A stretch of DNA of 36,996 nucleotides. Source: Bacteroidota bacterium (GTDB taxonomy: Bacteria; Bacteroidota; Bacteroidia; UKL13-3). This document shows, one piece after another, positions 23,596 through 32,009 of this stretch (position 1 is the stretch's first letter; the number at the start of each line of letters is the position of its first letter). The position numbers and the translations under genes are program-made. The DNA lies in NCBI GenBank assembly GCA_947477885.1, contig CANJUD010000004.1, forward strand, positions 1 through 36,996, given 5' to 3'. A model generated the notes under the pieces. It did not search any database. It was not told the DNA's origin and saw only the letters and a program-made list of their open reading frames with translations.

Positions 23596-23624
23596 CCCCA
23601 CCTTTTTATTCAGCTTAGCGTAAT
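23596..23624 (+). promoter_or_regulatory. candidate ECF-sigma promoter of the T9SS-cargo operon
   Basis: CCCCACC (23596-23602), 16 bases, CGTAAT (23619-23624), with T-rich bases right after the -35 as in the sigma-gene copy (TTTTTA in both). Its -10 overlaps the ATG at 23623, so that codon cannot be the start of the downstream gene. Confidence 0.65.
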
Positions 23625-23724
23625 GGAGGTTAATCAATCTATTCAAATAAAAATCAACATGAAATTTTCAATTCACGAAACCCTGTTCGGCCTTAGCCAA
23701 TTCAAAAAAATAACAAGTAAAATA

Positions 23725-24381
23725 ATGAGTAAAAAATCATTTTTAATTATAGTTATTATATTGGGATTTACCGCCAAAAATAGCTTCTCTCAAGATAATA
23801 CCAAGGTATTATTTAATGTACCCAAAGTAAAGCAATTTGGATTCTATATAGCACCAGAATATCAATACGGACAAATATCAAATGAGTATACTTCGTTCAG
23901 GGGGATATCGGCAATGGTAGTTCTAAATAATAGATTGGGGATGGGGATAGCTACTCAAACTATTTCCAGTCAAACATTTGCACCAGCGAGTATCAATTCT
24001 GATCCCCTAAGTAGCACTATTTATAGTCTTCAATCGCGTTTCACGGGACTTAAATTTGAATATATATTAAAGCCTGCCAAACTTTTACATATTACATTCC
24101 CTTTATTGATAGGAACAGGTAATGCAGCAGCCGTGCGTTTTGGAGGGGGTGGAAAAGGTCGAGGACCTATGCCCAATGCTTATTTTGTGGTTCAACCAGG
24201 TGTGCAAGTTGAACTGAATTTGATAAACTATATAAAACTATATACAGGTATAAACTATCGTTTGTCAAAAGGCAATAATATTATAAATCTAGATTTGCCC
24301 GGAAATACATTACAAGGATTGTCGTTCAATATCGGAACCAAAATAGGTGTTTTTGATAGGGCTGTAAAACGAGGAAAGTAA
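23725..24381 (+). CDS. outer-membrane beta-barrel-like protein, first gene of the divergent operon
   Basis: From the ATG at 23725 this is a 218-residue protein with a signal peptide (MSKKSFLIIVIILGFTAKNSFS, cleavage near SFSQ). The mature part is rich in alternating strands ending in aromatic residues (FGFYIAPEYQYGQIS, RFTGLKFEYIL, AYFVVQPGVQVELNLINYIKLYTGINYRL, LSFNIGTKIGVF) and glycine turns, typical of small outer-membrane barrels. An earlier ATG at 23659 adds 22 residues before the signal; the promoter at 23596-23624 permits either. The frame also extends further upstream, but those starts lie in the promoter. The sulfotransferase-like gene starts 42 bases after its stop. Specific function unknown; it could be a sensor partner or channel. 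Confidence 0.75.
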   Translation: MSKKSFLIIVIILGFTAKNSFSQDNTKVLFNVPKVKQFGFYIAPEYQYGQISNEYTSFRGISAMVVLNNRLGMGIATQTISSQTFAPASINSDPLSSTIYSLQSRFTGLKFEYILKPAKLLHITFPLLIGTGNAAAVRFGGGGKGRGPMPNAYFVVQPGVQVELNLINYIKLYTGINYRLSKGNNIINLDLPGNTLQGLSFNIGTKIGVFDRAVKRGK

Positions 24382-24423
24382 ATCAATAAAAAATAAAACA
24401 GCTACCTAATTTATATATAAACC

Positions 24424-26115
24424 ATGAAAAAAAGAATTATCAGTATATTAACCTTAGTTTTTTTTGTGTTATCATTTCAGCATTCAAAAGCCCAACAGTG
24501 GGGAGACTATACTTTGTATAGTTTGATGAATGGAACAAAAACCACATTATTAGATACCAATGGAACCTCAGTTAAAACATGGACGCATGCCACCACCGCT
24601 AAATCAGCTTATTCCTGTTATTTAATGCCAGGAGGTTATTTATGGAGAAGTGTGAGTCGTGCAGGTAATTCCTTTACAGGCGGACCTATAGCGGGAGAGA
24701 TTCAAAAGGTTGATTGGAATGGAAACGTTCTCTGGGACTTTGTATATTCTACCTATGAGTATTGTACACATCATGATATTTGCCCACTCCCCAATGGAAA
24801 TGTTTTACTGATTGCATATGATAGAAAATCAGCATCGGATGTGGCAAATGCAGGTTGCAATTTTTCTGGAGAAGTATGGAGTGATAAAGTGGTTGAAATA
24901 AAACCCACTGGTGCTAACACCGGCGATGTAGTTTGGGAATGGAAAATTTGGGACCATATAGTGCAGAATGTAAATAGCAGTAAAGCAAACTATCAATCAT
25001 CAATTGTTAATCATCCGGAGTTACTGAATGTAAATTATAAGATTACAAAAGACTGGATACATATGAATGGGGTAGATTATAATCCGATATTAGATCAGAT
25101 ATCTGTGACTTCCCATAACATAAGTGAAGCATATATAATAGATCACAGCACTTCCGCAGCAGAAGCTGCATCGCATCAAGGTGGGAATTCTGGGAAAGGT
25201 GGAGATTTTTTATATAGATGGGGTAATCCTGCTGCATATTCTGCCTCGGGTTCTGCTATATTGAATGTATGTCACGATGCACACTGGATACCTGAAGGTG
25301 CACCCAATGAAGGAAGATTGGTTGCTTTTAACAATAGGGGAGTTTCCAGTTCTCAGTCGAGTGTCGATCAAATTGTAACACCTCGTAATGGTTATAATTA
25401 CGATATTACTTCAGGCTCAGCATATGGCCCTTCTACCTATGATAGCAGACATGCTTGTAGCGGATACACAAGTAATGCGGGCAACTCAGAGCAATTGCCA
25501 AATGGGAATATGCTAGTATGTGTTGCATTGTCAGGATATATATATGAAATTGATCCAAGTGGAAATTCTATTTGGTCAACTACAATACAAGGGGCCCCGC
25601 AACAAGCACACAGATATAGTAAATGTTTTACAGATAATCAACCCCCAGCAATTCCAGTAATTACAGAGAACAATAAAATTTTATCATCTACAACAGCCAC
25701 CACCTACCAATGGTATAAAAATGGTTCGAAACTAAGTAATGATACAAACCAAACTTATACTATAACTGATAGCGGAGTGTATGTTGTAAGGGGCACGGAT
25801 GCCAATGGTTGTGTGAAACAGTATTCTCAGGGCTATAAGTACCCAGCAGCTGGTGTTGTTGCAATTTCTGAGGTGAATGCGTATACTAATCTTAGTATCT
25901 ATCCCAATCCATCAGCTGGCATTTTTAATATCAAAACTGAATCAGCAACTAATATAATTCAAATGAGTATATTTGATATACAGGGTAAAAGTATCATGTC
26001 GCAAAAATTTGGTAGTATTCTTGATATGAGCAGTCTTGAATCTGGAATATATTATATTGTTTTTACCACCAATTCAGGAAATTTGATCTCTAGGAAAATA
26101 TCTTTAATAAAATAA
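24424..26115 (+). CDS. T9SS-secreted arylsulfotransferase-like beta-propeller protein
   Basis: A 563-residue protein with a signal peptide (MKKRIISILTLVFFVLSFQHSKAQ). Residues about 30-410 look like the arylsulfotransferase (ASST) six-bladed propeller: repeated W-D/NGN blades (QKVDWNGNVLWDFVYS, HHDICPLPNGNVLLIAYDRK, EIKPTGANTGDVVWEWKIWDHIVQ, WIHMNGVDYNPILDQISVTSHNISEAYIID, YEIDPSGNSIWSTTI), with several conserved His in HHD, HMNG and CHDAHW. PAPS-independent ASSTs move sulfate between phenols through a His; whether this protein does so is not shown. An Ig/PKD-like segment (YQWYKNGSKLSNDTNQTYTI) and a T9SS type A sorting domain from YPNPSAGIF follow. It would be displayed on or released from the cell surface. 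Confidence 0.85.
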   Translation: MKKRIISILTLVFFVLSFQHSKAQQWGDYTLYSLMNGTKTTLLDTNGTSVKTWTHATTAKSAYSCYLMPGGYLWRSVSRAGNSFTGGPIAGEIQKVDWNGNVLWDFVYSTYEYCTHHDICPLPNGNVLLIAYDRKSASDVANAGCNFSGEVWSDKVVEIKPTGANTGDVVWEWKIWDHIVQNVNSSKANYQSSIVNHPELLNVNYKITKDWIHMNGVDYNPILDQISVTSHNISEAYIIDHSTSAAEAASHQGGNSGKGGDFLYRWGNPAAYSASGSAILNVCHDAHWIPEGAPNEGRLVAFNNRGVSSSQSSVDQIVTPRNGYNYDITSGSAYGPSTYDSRHACSGYTSNAGNSEQLPNGNMLVCVALSGYIYEIDPSGNSIWSTTIQGAPQQAHRYSKCFTDNQPPAIPVITENNKILSSTTATTYQWYKNGSKLSNDTNQTYTITDSGVYVVRGTDANGCVKQYSQGYKYPAAGVVAISEVNAYTNLSIYPNPSAGIFNIKTESATNIIQMSIFDIQGKSIMSQKFGSILDMSSLESGIYYIVFTTNSGNLISRKISLIK

Positions 26116-27128
26116 TGCCTATGAAAAAAGTATATTGTTTCACTCTTGTATTTTTGGCATGCATGTATATAAACCATGTTCAGGCAAAGAAAGTGAAGTT
26201 TGCGGTTAATATGAATGGGCAAGTTATAAATGCTAATGGTATACATGTAAGCGGCGATTTTCAAACTGCAGCAGGCTTTGCAGGTGGTGACTGGCAAGCC
26301 AATACCACTTTGATGACTAAAGAAACGGACACCAATATATATTGCGTGATAGTTGATATTCCTGCGTTCAGTAAATACGAATATAAATTTGTGAACGGAG
26401 ACCAGTTTTATGAAGTAGAATTTGTTCCTGTTGAATCGAGAGTGGGATATAATTTTAATGACAATCGTTGGTTTTATGTAGATTCAATTGCAAATGATAC
26501 CACCTTTGCGGGGGCAATTCTTTTTTCAGGTAATGCTCCCGCAGGTCATAAACTGGTGCGTTACTTGGTGGATATGCAATCAGTTGCTTCGGTGTTAAAA
26601 TCGGGTGTACATATAGCTGGGAATTTCCAAAATTGGAATCCAGCATTAGTTCGTTTATATAGTTTTGGTGATAGTATTTATGAAATTATTTCTTATGTTG
26701 ATACTGGAAATTATGAATTTAAATATTACAATGGAAATTCATTGGCTACTTCAGAAAATGTGCCTAGCAGTTGTGCTGTAAATTCAAACAGAGCAATCTA
26801 TGTAACCAAAGATACGGTGCTGAATGCGGTTTGTTTTTCAAAATGTTTTACTTGTACTAATACAGGTTTTGAAACCGAGATGTCGATGATTAATTATCAG
26901 ATTTTCCCCAATCCAAGTACGGGTTTCTTCAGCATTAATTTTAATGATCTTATCACTTATCACCATGTAACTTTAATGGATGTAACAGGAAAGGAAATAG
27001 GTGATTATGATATATATAATGATCATAGTTTCAGCATACAAAAAACTGCATTAAGTTCAGGTGTTTATTTTATAAATGTGATGAGCGGCAATGGTCTTCG
27101 TTCATCTCACAAATTGATTGTAAATTGA
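26115..27128 (+). CDS. T9SS-secreted protein with two carbohydrate-binding-like (CBM20/48-type) domains
   Basis: A 337-residue protein with a signal peptide (MKKVYCFTLVFLACMYINHVQA). Two similar E-set domains follow. The first reads VNMNGQVINANGIHVSGDFQ...GGDWQ...YEYKFVNGD, and the second VHIAGNFQNWNPALVRLYSFGDSIYEI...YEFKYYNGN. The pattern GxFQxWxP...YEFKxxNG is that of glycogen/starch-binding-like modules. A T9SS type A domain starts at FPNPSTGFF and ends LRSSHKLIVN. No enzyme domain is present, so it may be a surface binding protein. Its ATG shares a base with the sulfotransferase-like stop (TAATG); a second ATG two codons later is an equally good start. Clearly co-translated with its neighbours. 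Confidence 0.82.
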   Translation: MPMKKVYCFTLVFLACMYINHVQAKKVKFAVNMNGQVINANGIHVSGDFQTAAGFAGGDWQANTTLMTKETDTNIYCVIVDIPAFSKYEYKFVNGDQFYEVEFVPVESRVGYNFNDNRWFYVDSIANDTTFAGAILFSGNAPAGHKLVRYLVDMQSVASVLKSGVHIAGNFQNWNPALVRLYSFGDSIYEIISYVDTGNYEFKYYNGNSLATSENVPSSCAVNSNRAIYVTKDTVLNAVCFSKCFTCTNTGFETEMSMINYQIFPNPSTGFFSINFNDLITYHHVTLMDVTGKEIGDYDIYNDHSFSIQKTALSSGVYFINVMSGNGLRSSHKLIVN

Positions 27129-27129
27129 T

Positions 27130-28965
27130 ATGGGTAGATTAAAAAGTAATATTTTAATATTATTGCTATTGCAATTTTTCACTGTAAATACATTTGCACA
27201 AACTACTTTTTATGATATCTATAAGCTACAAAAAATAGAAGTAGTTTTCACCCAATCCAATTGGGATTATCAATTGGATACCGCAAAATTGGGAGCCGAT
27301 GGATATATTATGGCCAAATCTGTTACTATAAATGGAACAAAGTTCGATAGTGTAGGAGTGAAATATAAAGGCAGCAGTTCTTATGATTCAACACATACAA
27401 AAAATCCTTTTCACTTTGCCTTGGATAAATATATAAACCAGTTGTATCAGGGATTTACAGATATTAAATTATCCAATGGCTATTCTGATCCCTCTATGAT
27501 TCGTGAAGTATTGTCATATCATATTTTGAAAAATTATATGGATTGTCCAAAGGCAAATTTTGCTCAATTATATATTAATGGTTCATATTGGGGATTGTTT
27601 ACCAACGATGAGGATATCAACAAGAAATTTTGTGTGGAACATTTTTATGCAAGTAAAAGTACATTCATCAAATGTAATCCATTGAACAATCCTGGACCCA
27701 ATGTTAAAAGCAATTTAAAATATATATCATCTGATAGTTCGGCCTATTCAAATTTTTATGATGTAAAGTCGAAATATGGGTGGAAAGAGTTAGTTGCTTT
27801 GTGCGATACTTTATCCAATCACCCTAAAAGTATTGACGCTTTAATGGATATGGATCGCGTAATTTGGATGTTGGCATTTAATAATGTCTTAATAAACTTA
27901 GATAGTTATACGGGAGTTTTTTCGCAAAATTATTATTTATATAAAGATAAAACCACCCGATTTAATCCCATTATTTGGGATATGAATATGTCGTTTGGTG
28001 GCTTTCCTTTTGTAGGGAGTTCTAATAGCAGCATGGGCAGTTTAACTGTAGCCAATATGCAGCAATTGCCCATTAACATACATGCATCAGACCCTTACTG
28101 GCCGTTAATTAACGTAGTAATGGCGAATGCAAGTTACAAGAAAATTTATATAGCCCATATGCGAACTATAGTAAATGAAATATTTGCAAATTCATCTTAT
28201 GAAACTATGGCAACAGCACTTCAAAGTTTGATTGATACAGCAGTGAAATCCGATAACAATAAATTCTATTCCTATACACAATTCCAAAATGGAATGACCA
28301 CTAATAATACAGTTGGAAGTTACACAGTTCCAGGAATAAAAAATTTAATGGATGCACGTATTACTTATCTCAAAGCAACAGGCGATTTTCAATACACAAG
28401 CCCTGTTATTACAGCTCTTTCGACCTCTACGGTCACTGCTTTATATGCTTCAGTAAAAGTTACTGCGAATATAGCAAATGCTAATATAGTTTATCTTGCA
28501 TTTAGGTTTGACTCTACGCAAAAATTTATTAAAATTCCAATGTATGATGATGGTGCCCATAATGATGTTGCGGCCGGAGATAATATATATGGAGAATCAT
28601 TCACTATGCTCTCTACCCAGGCACAGTATTATATATATGCTGAAAATGCACAGGCCAGTATATTCTCACCCGAGCGGGCTGAGCATGAGTTTTATTTGTT
28701 GAATATTTCCTCGTCTGTTTCCACTATTTCTGAACAGAAAACAAGCTTTGAGTTATACCCAAATCCCGCAAGTGATTTGATTACCTTACGTTTTGAAGAG
28801 TTGATAAAAAATTCAAAACTATATATATATAATACTATTGGACAAATTGTTTTATCTGAATATATAAAACCAACATTATATATAAGCACTTCTGATTTTG
28901 CAAACGGAATTTATTTTGTAAAAATAGGGAATGTGGGAATGAAGAAATTTGTGGTGCAGCATTAA
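27130..28965 (+). CDS. T9SS-secreted CotH-kinase family protein
   Basis: A 611-residue protein with a signal peptide (ILILLLLQFFTVNTFAQ). Residues about 30-420 match the CotH kinase fold: VKYKGSSSYDSTHTKNPFHFALDKY, IKLSNGYSDPSMIREVLSYHILKNY, YINGSYWGLFTNDEDINKKF and FNPIIWDMNMSFGG. Asp284 in IWDMN sits where CotH proteins carry a metal-binding Asp. CotH phosphorylates spore coat proteins in Bacillus. A beta-sandwich segment (about 425-520) and a T9SS sorting domain from YPNPASD follow. The gene starts one base after the previous stop. A hairpin one base after its own stop probably ends the operon. Secreted CotH next to an ASST-like protein suggests extracellular group transfer to surface molecules, an inference from context. 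Confidence 0.88.
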   Translation: MGRLKSNILILLLLQFFTVNTFAQTTFYDIYKLQKIEVVFTQSNWDYQLDTAKLGADGYIMAKSVTINGTKFDSVGVKYKGSSSYDSTHTKNPFHFALDKYINQLYQGFTDIKLSNGYSDPSMIREVLSYHILKNYMDCPKANFAQLYINGSYWGLFTNDEDINKKFCVEHFYASKSTFIKCNPLNNPGPNVKSNLKYISSDSSAYSNFYDVKSKYGWKELVALCDTLSNHPKSIDALMDMDRVIWMLAFNNVLINLDSYTGVFSQNYYLYKDKTTRFNPIIWDMNMSFGGFPFVGSSNSSMGSLTVANMQQLPINIHASDPYWPLINVVMANASYKKIYIAHMRTIVNEIFANSSYETMATALQSLIDTAVKSDNNKFYSYTQFQNGMTTNNTVGSYTVPGIKNLMDARITYLKATGDFQYTSPVITALSTSTVTALYASVKVTANIANANIVYLAFRFDSTQKFIKIPMYDDGAHNDVAAGDNIYGESFTMLSTQAQYYIYAENAQASIFSPERAEHEFYLLNISSSVSTISEQKTSFELYPNPASDLITLRFEELIKNSKLYIYNTIGQIVLSEYIKPTLYISTSDFANGIYFVKIGNVGMKKFVVQH

Positions 28966-29008
28966 GTTTTGTTGTCAGTCTGAGTTTATCGAAGACCGAC
29001 AACAAAAC
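28966..29008 (+). terminator. hairpin after the T9SS-cargo operon, built around a dispersed repeat
   Basis: GTTTTGTTGTC (28966-28976) pairs perfectly with GACAACAAAAC (28998-29008). The loop is a copy of the repeat, running 28974-28996. It begins with the base after the CotH stop. There is no long T-run, so it may act as an mRNA-stabilising or attenuating hairpin rather than a strict terminator. Confidence 0.55.
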
Positions 29009-29067
29009 TTGTTAGATGGAGCAGTGAGTCAGTTATTTCTCTATTAGCAATGTCTTTCTTAATGCCC

Positions 29068-29099
29068 GTCTTCGATAAACTCAGACTGACAGTTTTTTT
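29068..29099 (+). repeat. exact inverted copy of the 23-bp repeat, followed by a T-run
   Basis: Bases 29068-29090 (GTCTTCGATAAACTCAGACT plus GAC) are the perfect reverse complement of 28974-28996, 71 bases away. Seven T follow at 29093-29099. The two copies could pair into one long stem and act as a terminator between the CotH and VWA genes. Confidence 0.65.
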
Positions 29100-29166
29100 A
29101 CCCAAGCATCTTTTTTTCATTTACCTACGTTCAGTGTTATGACATGTAACCCAAAATAACACAATT

Positions 29167-31269
29167 ATGAAATTCCCAATTCAACCCCGCAAAAATCTTT
29201 TAACTATTTGTATGATAGTTATTGGTAGCAGTCTCATCTATTTCTCATTTGCCAATAAGGAAAGAATACTTAATTTTCATATCGCTACTTATAGCGGTAC
29301 CACTGATTCGTTATTGCCCAATGTAAAAGTAGAGCTATCAAATGCTGTAAACAAATATACATTTTTCACCAATTCTACTGCGTACAATTCTAGTTGGGTT
29401 GCACCGGGTAAGTATTATATAACATTGAGCAAACCCGAGTTTTTAACTACGGCCGATTCTGTTGTCGTATCCTATAAAACATCTCTATATATTAAAATGT
29501 TTATTGATAAAAAAGCTATTATAAGTTTTGAAAATCCTACGGACATGAATAAAGATAGTTTGGGCAGAACTATGATAGAAGAAAAATCTTTAAACCGCGA
29601 TGGAGCAGGCAAATACACTGCTGGCGAACGCACTACTGATGGGGAGAGTCTTACTCTTAAAAGTATATCTATTCCTCATGCTACAATAGATAGAAAAACT
29701 GAAAGTGCAGATTATTATAGAAAGGCTGATATCGCTCCCGCATCAAAAACAAGTTATGATTTAGATGATACCAAAAAAAAGAGAATTAAAGGCGAAATGG
29801 GTAAAACTATTCTATTAGAAACTCCTGATGCACCCAATAATATAAAAGCAGGTATGCTCACCGCTGGCGAAGTAAATGATTTCAGCAAATGGAATATGTG
29901 GAATGATATAGCCGAAGGTGATTTGAAAACACATACAACCGTATGGCAAATGCAACCCAAAAATAGATATACCGTACAAGTAAGTAATAAAGATAATTTT
30001 CCTGTAGTAAATGCAACAGTAAAATTGTTCGACAAAAAGGGAAATACTATTTGGACGGCACTTACGGATCAAACTGGCAAAGCAGAATTGTGGGCAGAAT
30101 TATATAATATTGCACAGCAAAGTAATAATATATCTTGTAATATCTCTGTTAGTATTAAAGACAATGTAACTAATATAAAAGATGCAAAACCTTTTAAGCA
30201 AGGAATTAATTTTATAAAAGTAAGTGCGGAGTGCAGCAAAGCTGATACTGTCGACATAGCTTGGGTAGTAGATGCAACAGGAAGTATGGGTGACGAGATA
30301 TCATATCTTAAAGCTGAGCTTAGTGATGTGATGCAAAAAGCAAAAGCCAATCATCCCGATTTGAATTTTAGATTAGGTTCCGTTTTTTATCGTGATTATA
30401 CTGATTCTTATTTAACGCAAACAAGTCAACTTAGCTCGGATATAACTCAGACAGTAAATTTTGTCAAAAACCAAAATGCCGGCGGTGGTGGCGACTTCCC
30501 CGAGGCTGTGGATACCGCGTTGAGCGTAGCAATGAATAGTTTGAACTGGAGTAAAAATGCAAGAACAAAATTATTATTTTTAGTATTGGATGCACCTCCT
30601 CATGCAAATCTTGCTGATATAGAACGGGTAAAAAAAGTAATAGAAAAGGCCGCGAAATTGGGTATACATATTATACCTGTTGCCTCAAGCGGAATTGATA
30701 AAAGTACAGAATATTTGATGCGTTGCTTAGCATTAACCACCAATGGAACTTATGTATTTTTAACTGACGATAGCGGTATTGGTGGTTCACATATAAAGCC
30801 TACAACCGATGAATATAAAGTAGAAACATTAAACGGATTATTACTTCGTTTAATAGATCAATACACATTAATGGTAAGCTGCAGCAAACAATTGCCCGAC
30901 ACATTTAAACAAGTGAAAGATACTATACAAGTATTAAATAAATTTAATCCAAAAGATACAGCTAAAAATGATAGTATACAATTTACACAAAATCTCCAAA
31001 AGGATACAATAGCTGTTGACCCTCATCTTAAATTCACCAATTGGAAATATTACCCCAACCCCACCACAGGCCCGCTAACCGTGGATATTGAAGGACAGAT
31101 CAATGAATTATTCTTAACAGATTTTGGCGGAAAAATATTAATAAGATTACAACCTGGTAATGAAAGAACATTCAATTTGAATTTGGAACAATATCCTTCA
31201 GGTGTATATTTCTTGAGGTATTATTATAATGATAAGGTATTGGATGGGAGAGTGGTTTTGCTGCATTAA
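29167..31269 (+). CDS. T9SS-secreted von Willebrand factor A (VWA) domain protein
   Basis: A 700-residue protein with an N-terminal hydrophobic segment (LLTICMIVIGSSLIYFSFA). Residues about 35-115 form a carboxypeptidase-regulatory-like beta domain (SLLPNVKVELSN...TNSTAYNSSWVAPGKYYITLSKPEF). LTAGEVNDFSKWNMWNDI (about 228-245) precedes a second such domain (VVNATVKLFDKKGNTIWTALTDQTGKAELWAEL). A VWA domain runs about 363-560, with an intact metal-ion-dependent adhesion site D369-A-T-G-S373 and the GGGGDFPEAVDTAL loop. A T9SS type A domain starts at YYPNPTTG (about 628). It is predicted to be surface-exposed and to take part in adhesion or complex formation. Monocistronic as far as can be seen. 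Confidence 0.88.
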   Translation: MKFPIQPRKNLLTICMIVIGSSLIYFSFANKERILNFHIATYSGTTDSLLPNVKVELSNAVNKYTFFTNSTAYNSSWVAPGKYYITLSKPEFLTTADSVVVSYKTSLYIKMFIDKKAIISFENPTDMNKDSLGRTMIEEKSLNRDGAGKYTAGERTTDGESLTLKSISIPHATIDRKTESADYYRKADIAPASKTSYDLDDTKKKRIKGEMGKTILLETPDAPNNIKAGMLTAGEVNDFSKWNMWNDIAEGDLKTHTTVWQMQPKNRYTVQVSNKDNFPVVNATVKLFDKKGNTIWTALTDQTGKAELWAELYNIAQQSNNISCNISVSIKDNVTNIKDAKPFKQGINFIKVSAECSKADTVDIAWVVDATGSMGDEISYLKAELSDVMQKAKANHPDLNFRLGSVFYRDYTDSYLTQTSQLSSDITQTVNFVKNQNAGGGGDFPEAVDTALSVAMNSLNWSKNARTKLLFLVLDAPPHANLADIERVKKVIEKAAKLGIHIIPVASSGIDKSTEYLMRCLALTTNGTYVFLTDDSGIGGSHIKPTTDEYKVETLNGLLLRLIDQYTLMVSCSKQLPDTFKQVKDTIQVLNKFNPKDTAKNDSIQFTQNLQKDTIAVDPHLKFTNWKYYPNPTTGPLTVDIEGQINELFLTDFGGKILIRLQPGNERTFNLNLEQYPSGVYFLRYYYNDKVLDGRVVLLH

Positions 31270-31330
31270 CACGCACTATTTTTAATATAAAATTAACCCA
31301 AGCCGGCTGATAATATCAATTATTTTCAAA

Positions 31331-31797
31331 TCACCCTTCTCGTCTAATTCTTTGAAATGTTTCTATATCAATTTTGTCTTGGGGCCTTCCTGTATTGACT
31401 TTAGTAAGAAACAAATGGTTTAGATGTATTATCGGAAGCATTAACCCATCAACTTCAGCTATAATTTTTAATTCTGCAGCTTCATCATACTTTACGAGAT
31501 TAACATAGGTTAAAAAATCTATCTTTTGAGGTTCAATGCCGATACTAAATACAAGATGCTTTGTGAAATCTAATTCTAATAGTTGTTCCAAACTTTTCTC
31601 ATCAAATCCTTCTTCAATAAGAGCTTTATGTAATATAATTTTATTTTCTTTCTAGGTTTGACCCACAAATCAATATCGCCCGTGGTCCTGCGATATCCAT
31701 GGTAAATAACTACCTAAGCACTAATTAGCATAAATTCAACTTTATGTTTAATAAGTGTACTTAAAATTGATAAGTGTTCTTCTAAAAGTATATTCAC
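31331..31797 (-). pseudogene. decayed nucleotidyltransferase gene (stop codon plus frameshift)
   Basis: Read on the minus strand from a GTG at 31797, the frame gives KHKVEFMLISA-stop-VVIYHGYRRTTGDIDLWVKP, an unmistakable nucleotidyltransferase start where a Tyr codon has become TAG (31716-31714). After WVKPR the frame is lost around 31645-31660. It resumes in another frame as IILHKALIEEGFDEKSLEQLLELDFTKHLVFSIGIEPQKIDFLTYVNLV and ends TGRPQDKIDIETFQRIRREG, the usual C terminus of this family (small nucleotidyltransferases often paired with a short partner gene, with MNT/AbiEii-like relatives). At least two lesions make it non-functional unless the sequence is in error. The GTG overlaps the upstream partner's stop by one base. 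Confidence 0.82.
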
Positions 31798-32009
31798 TAT
31801 ATTTTGATGAAGTTAATTTTTTTTTCGAAAATATTCTTCCTAAGTTCGTCTTTATAAACTTGTTTGATAATTATTACAGCTTCTTTTATTCTATCTATCG
31901 GTGAAAGGTTTCTCAAATACTCATCTTCAGCATTTTTTTGTTCTTCAAAAGAACTATAAATAGTTATAATTCTCTTACTTTGGTAATTCGCAGCAGGTTC
32001 ACTCACCAA
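31797..32009 (-). CDS. short partner gene of the nucleotidyltransferase, probably 5'-truncated
   Basis: About 70 residues: ...SKRIITIYSSFEEQKNAEDEYLRNLSPIDRIKEAVIIIKQVYKDELRKNIFEKK, a charged helical protein like the small genes that commonly precede this type of nucleotidyltransferase. There is no ATG. The frame opens at a TTG (32009) and continues upstream through KDIDITDN to a TGA at 32051. The next-frame sequence upstream (QNKSDEK) would join smoothly if one A were added to the A-run near 32043-32049, so a homopolymer frameshift is likely. Probably decaying together with its partner. Confidence 0.5.
   Translation of the reverse strand: MVSEPAANYQSKRIITIYSSFEEQKNAEDEYLRNLSPIDRIKEAVIIIKQVYKDELRKNIFEKKINFIKI

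Noticed and set aside
23593-23724. longer N terminus for the outer-membrane protein
   Set aside because: The TTG at 23593 and ATG at 23623 lie within the predicted promoter, upstream of or in its -10. The ATG at 23725 places the signal peptide at the N terminus, though 23659 remains possible.
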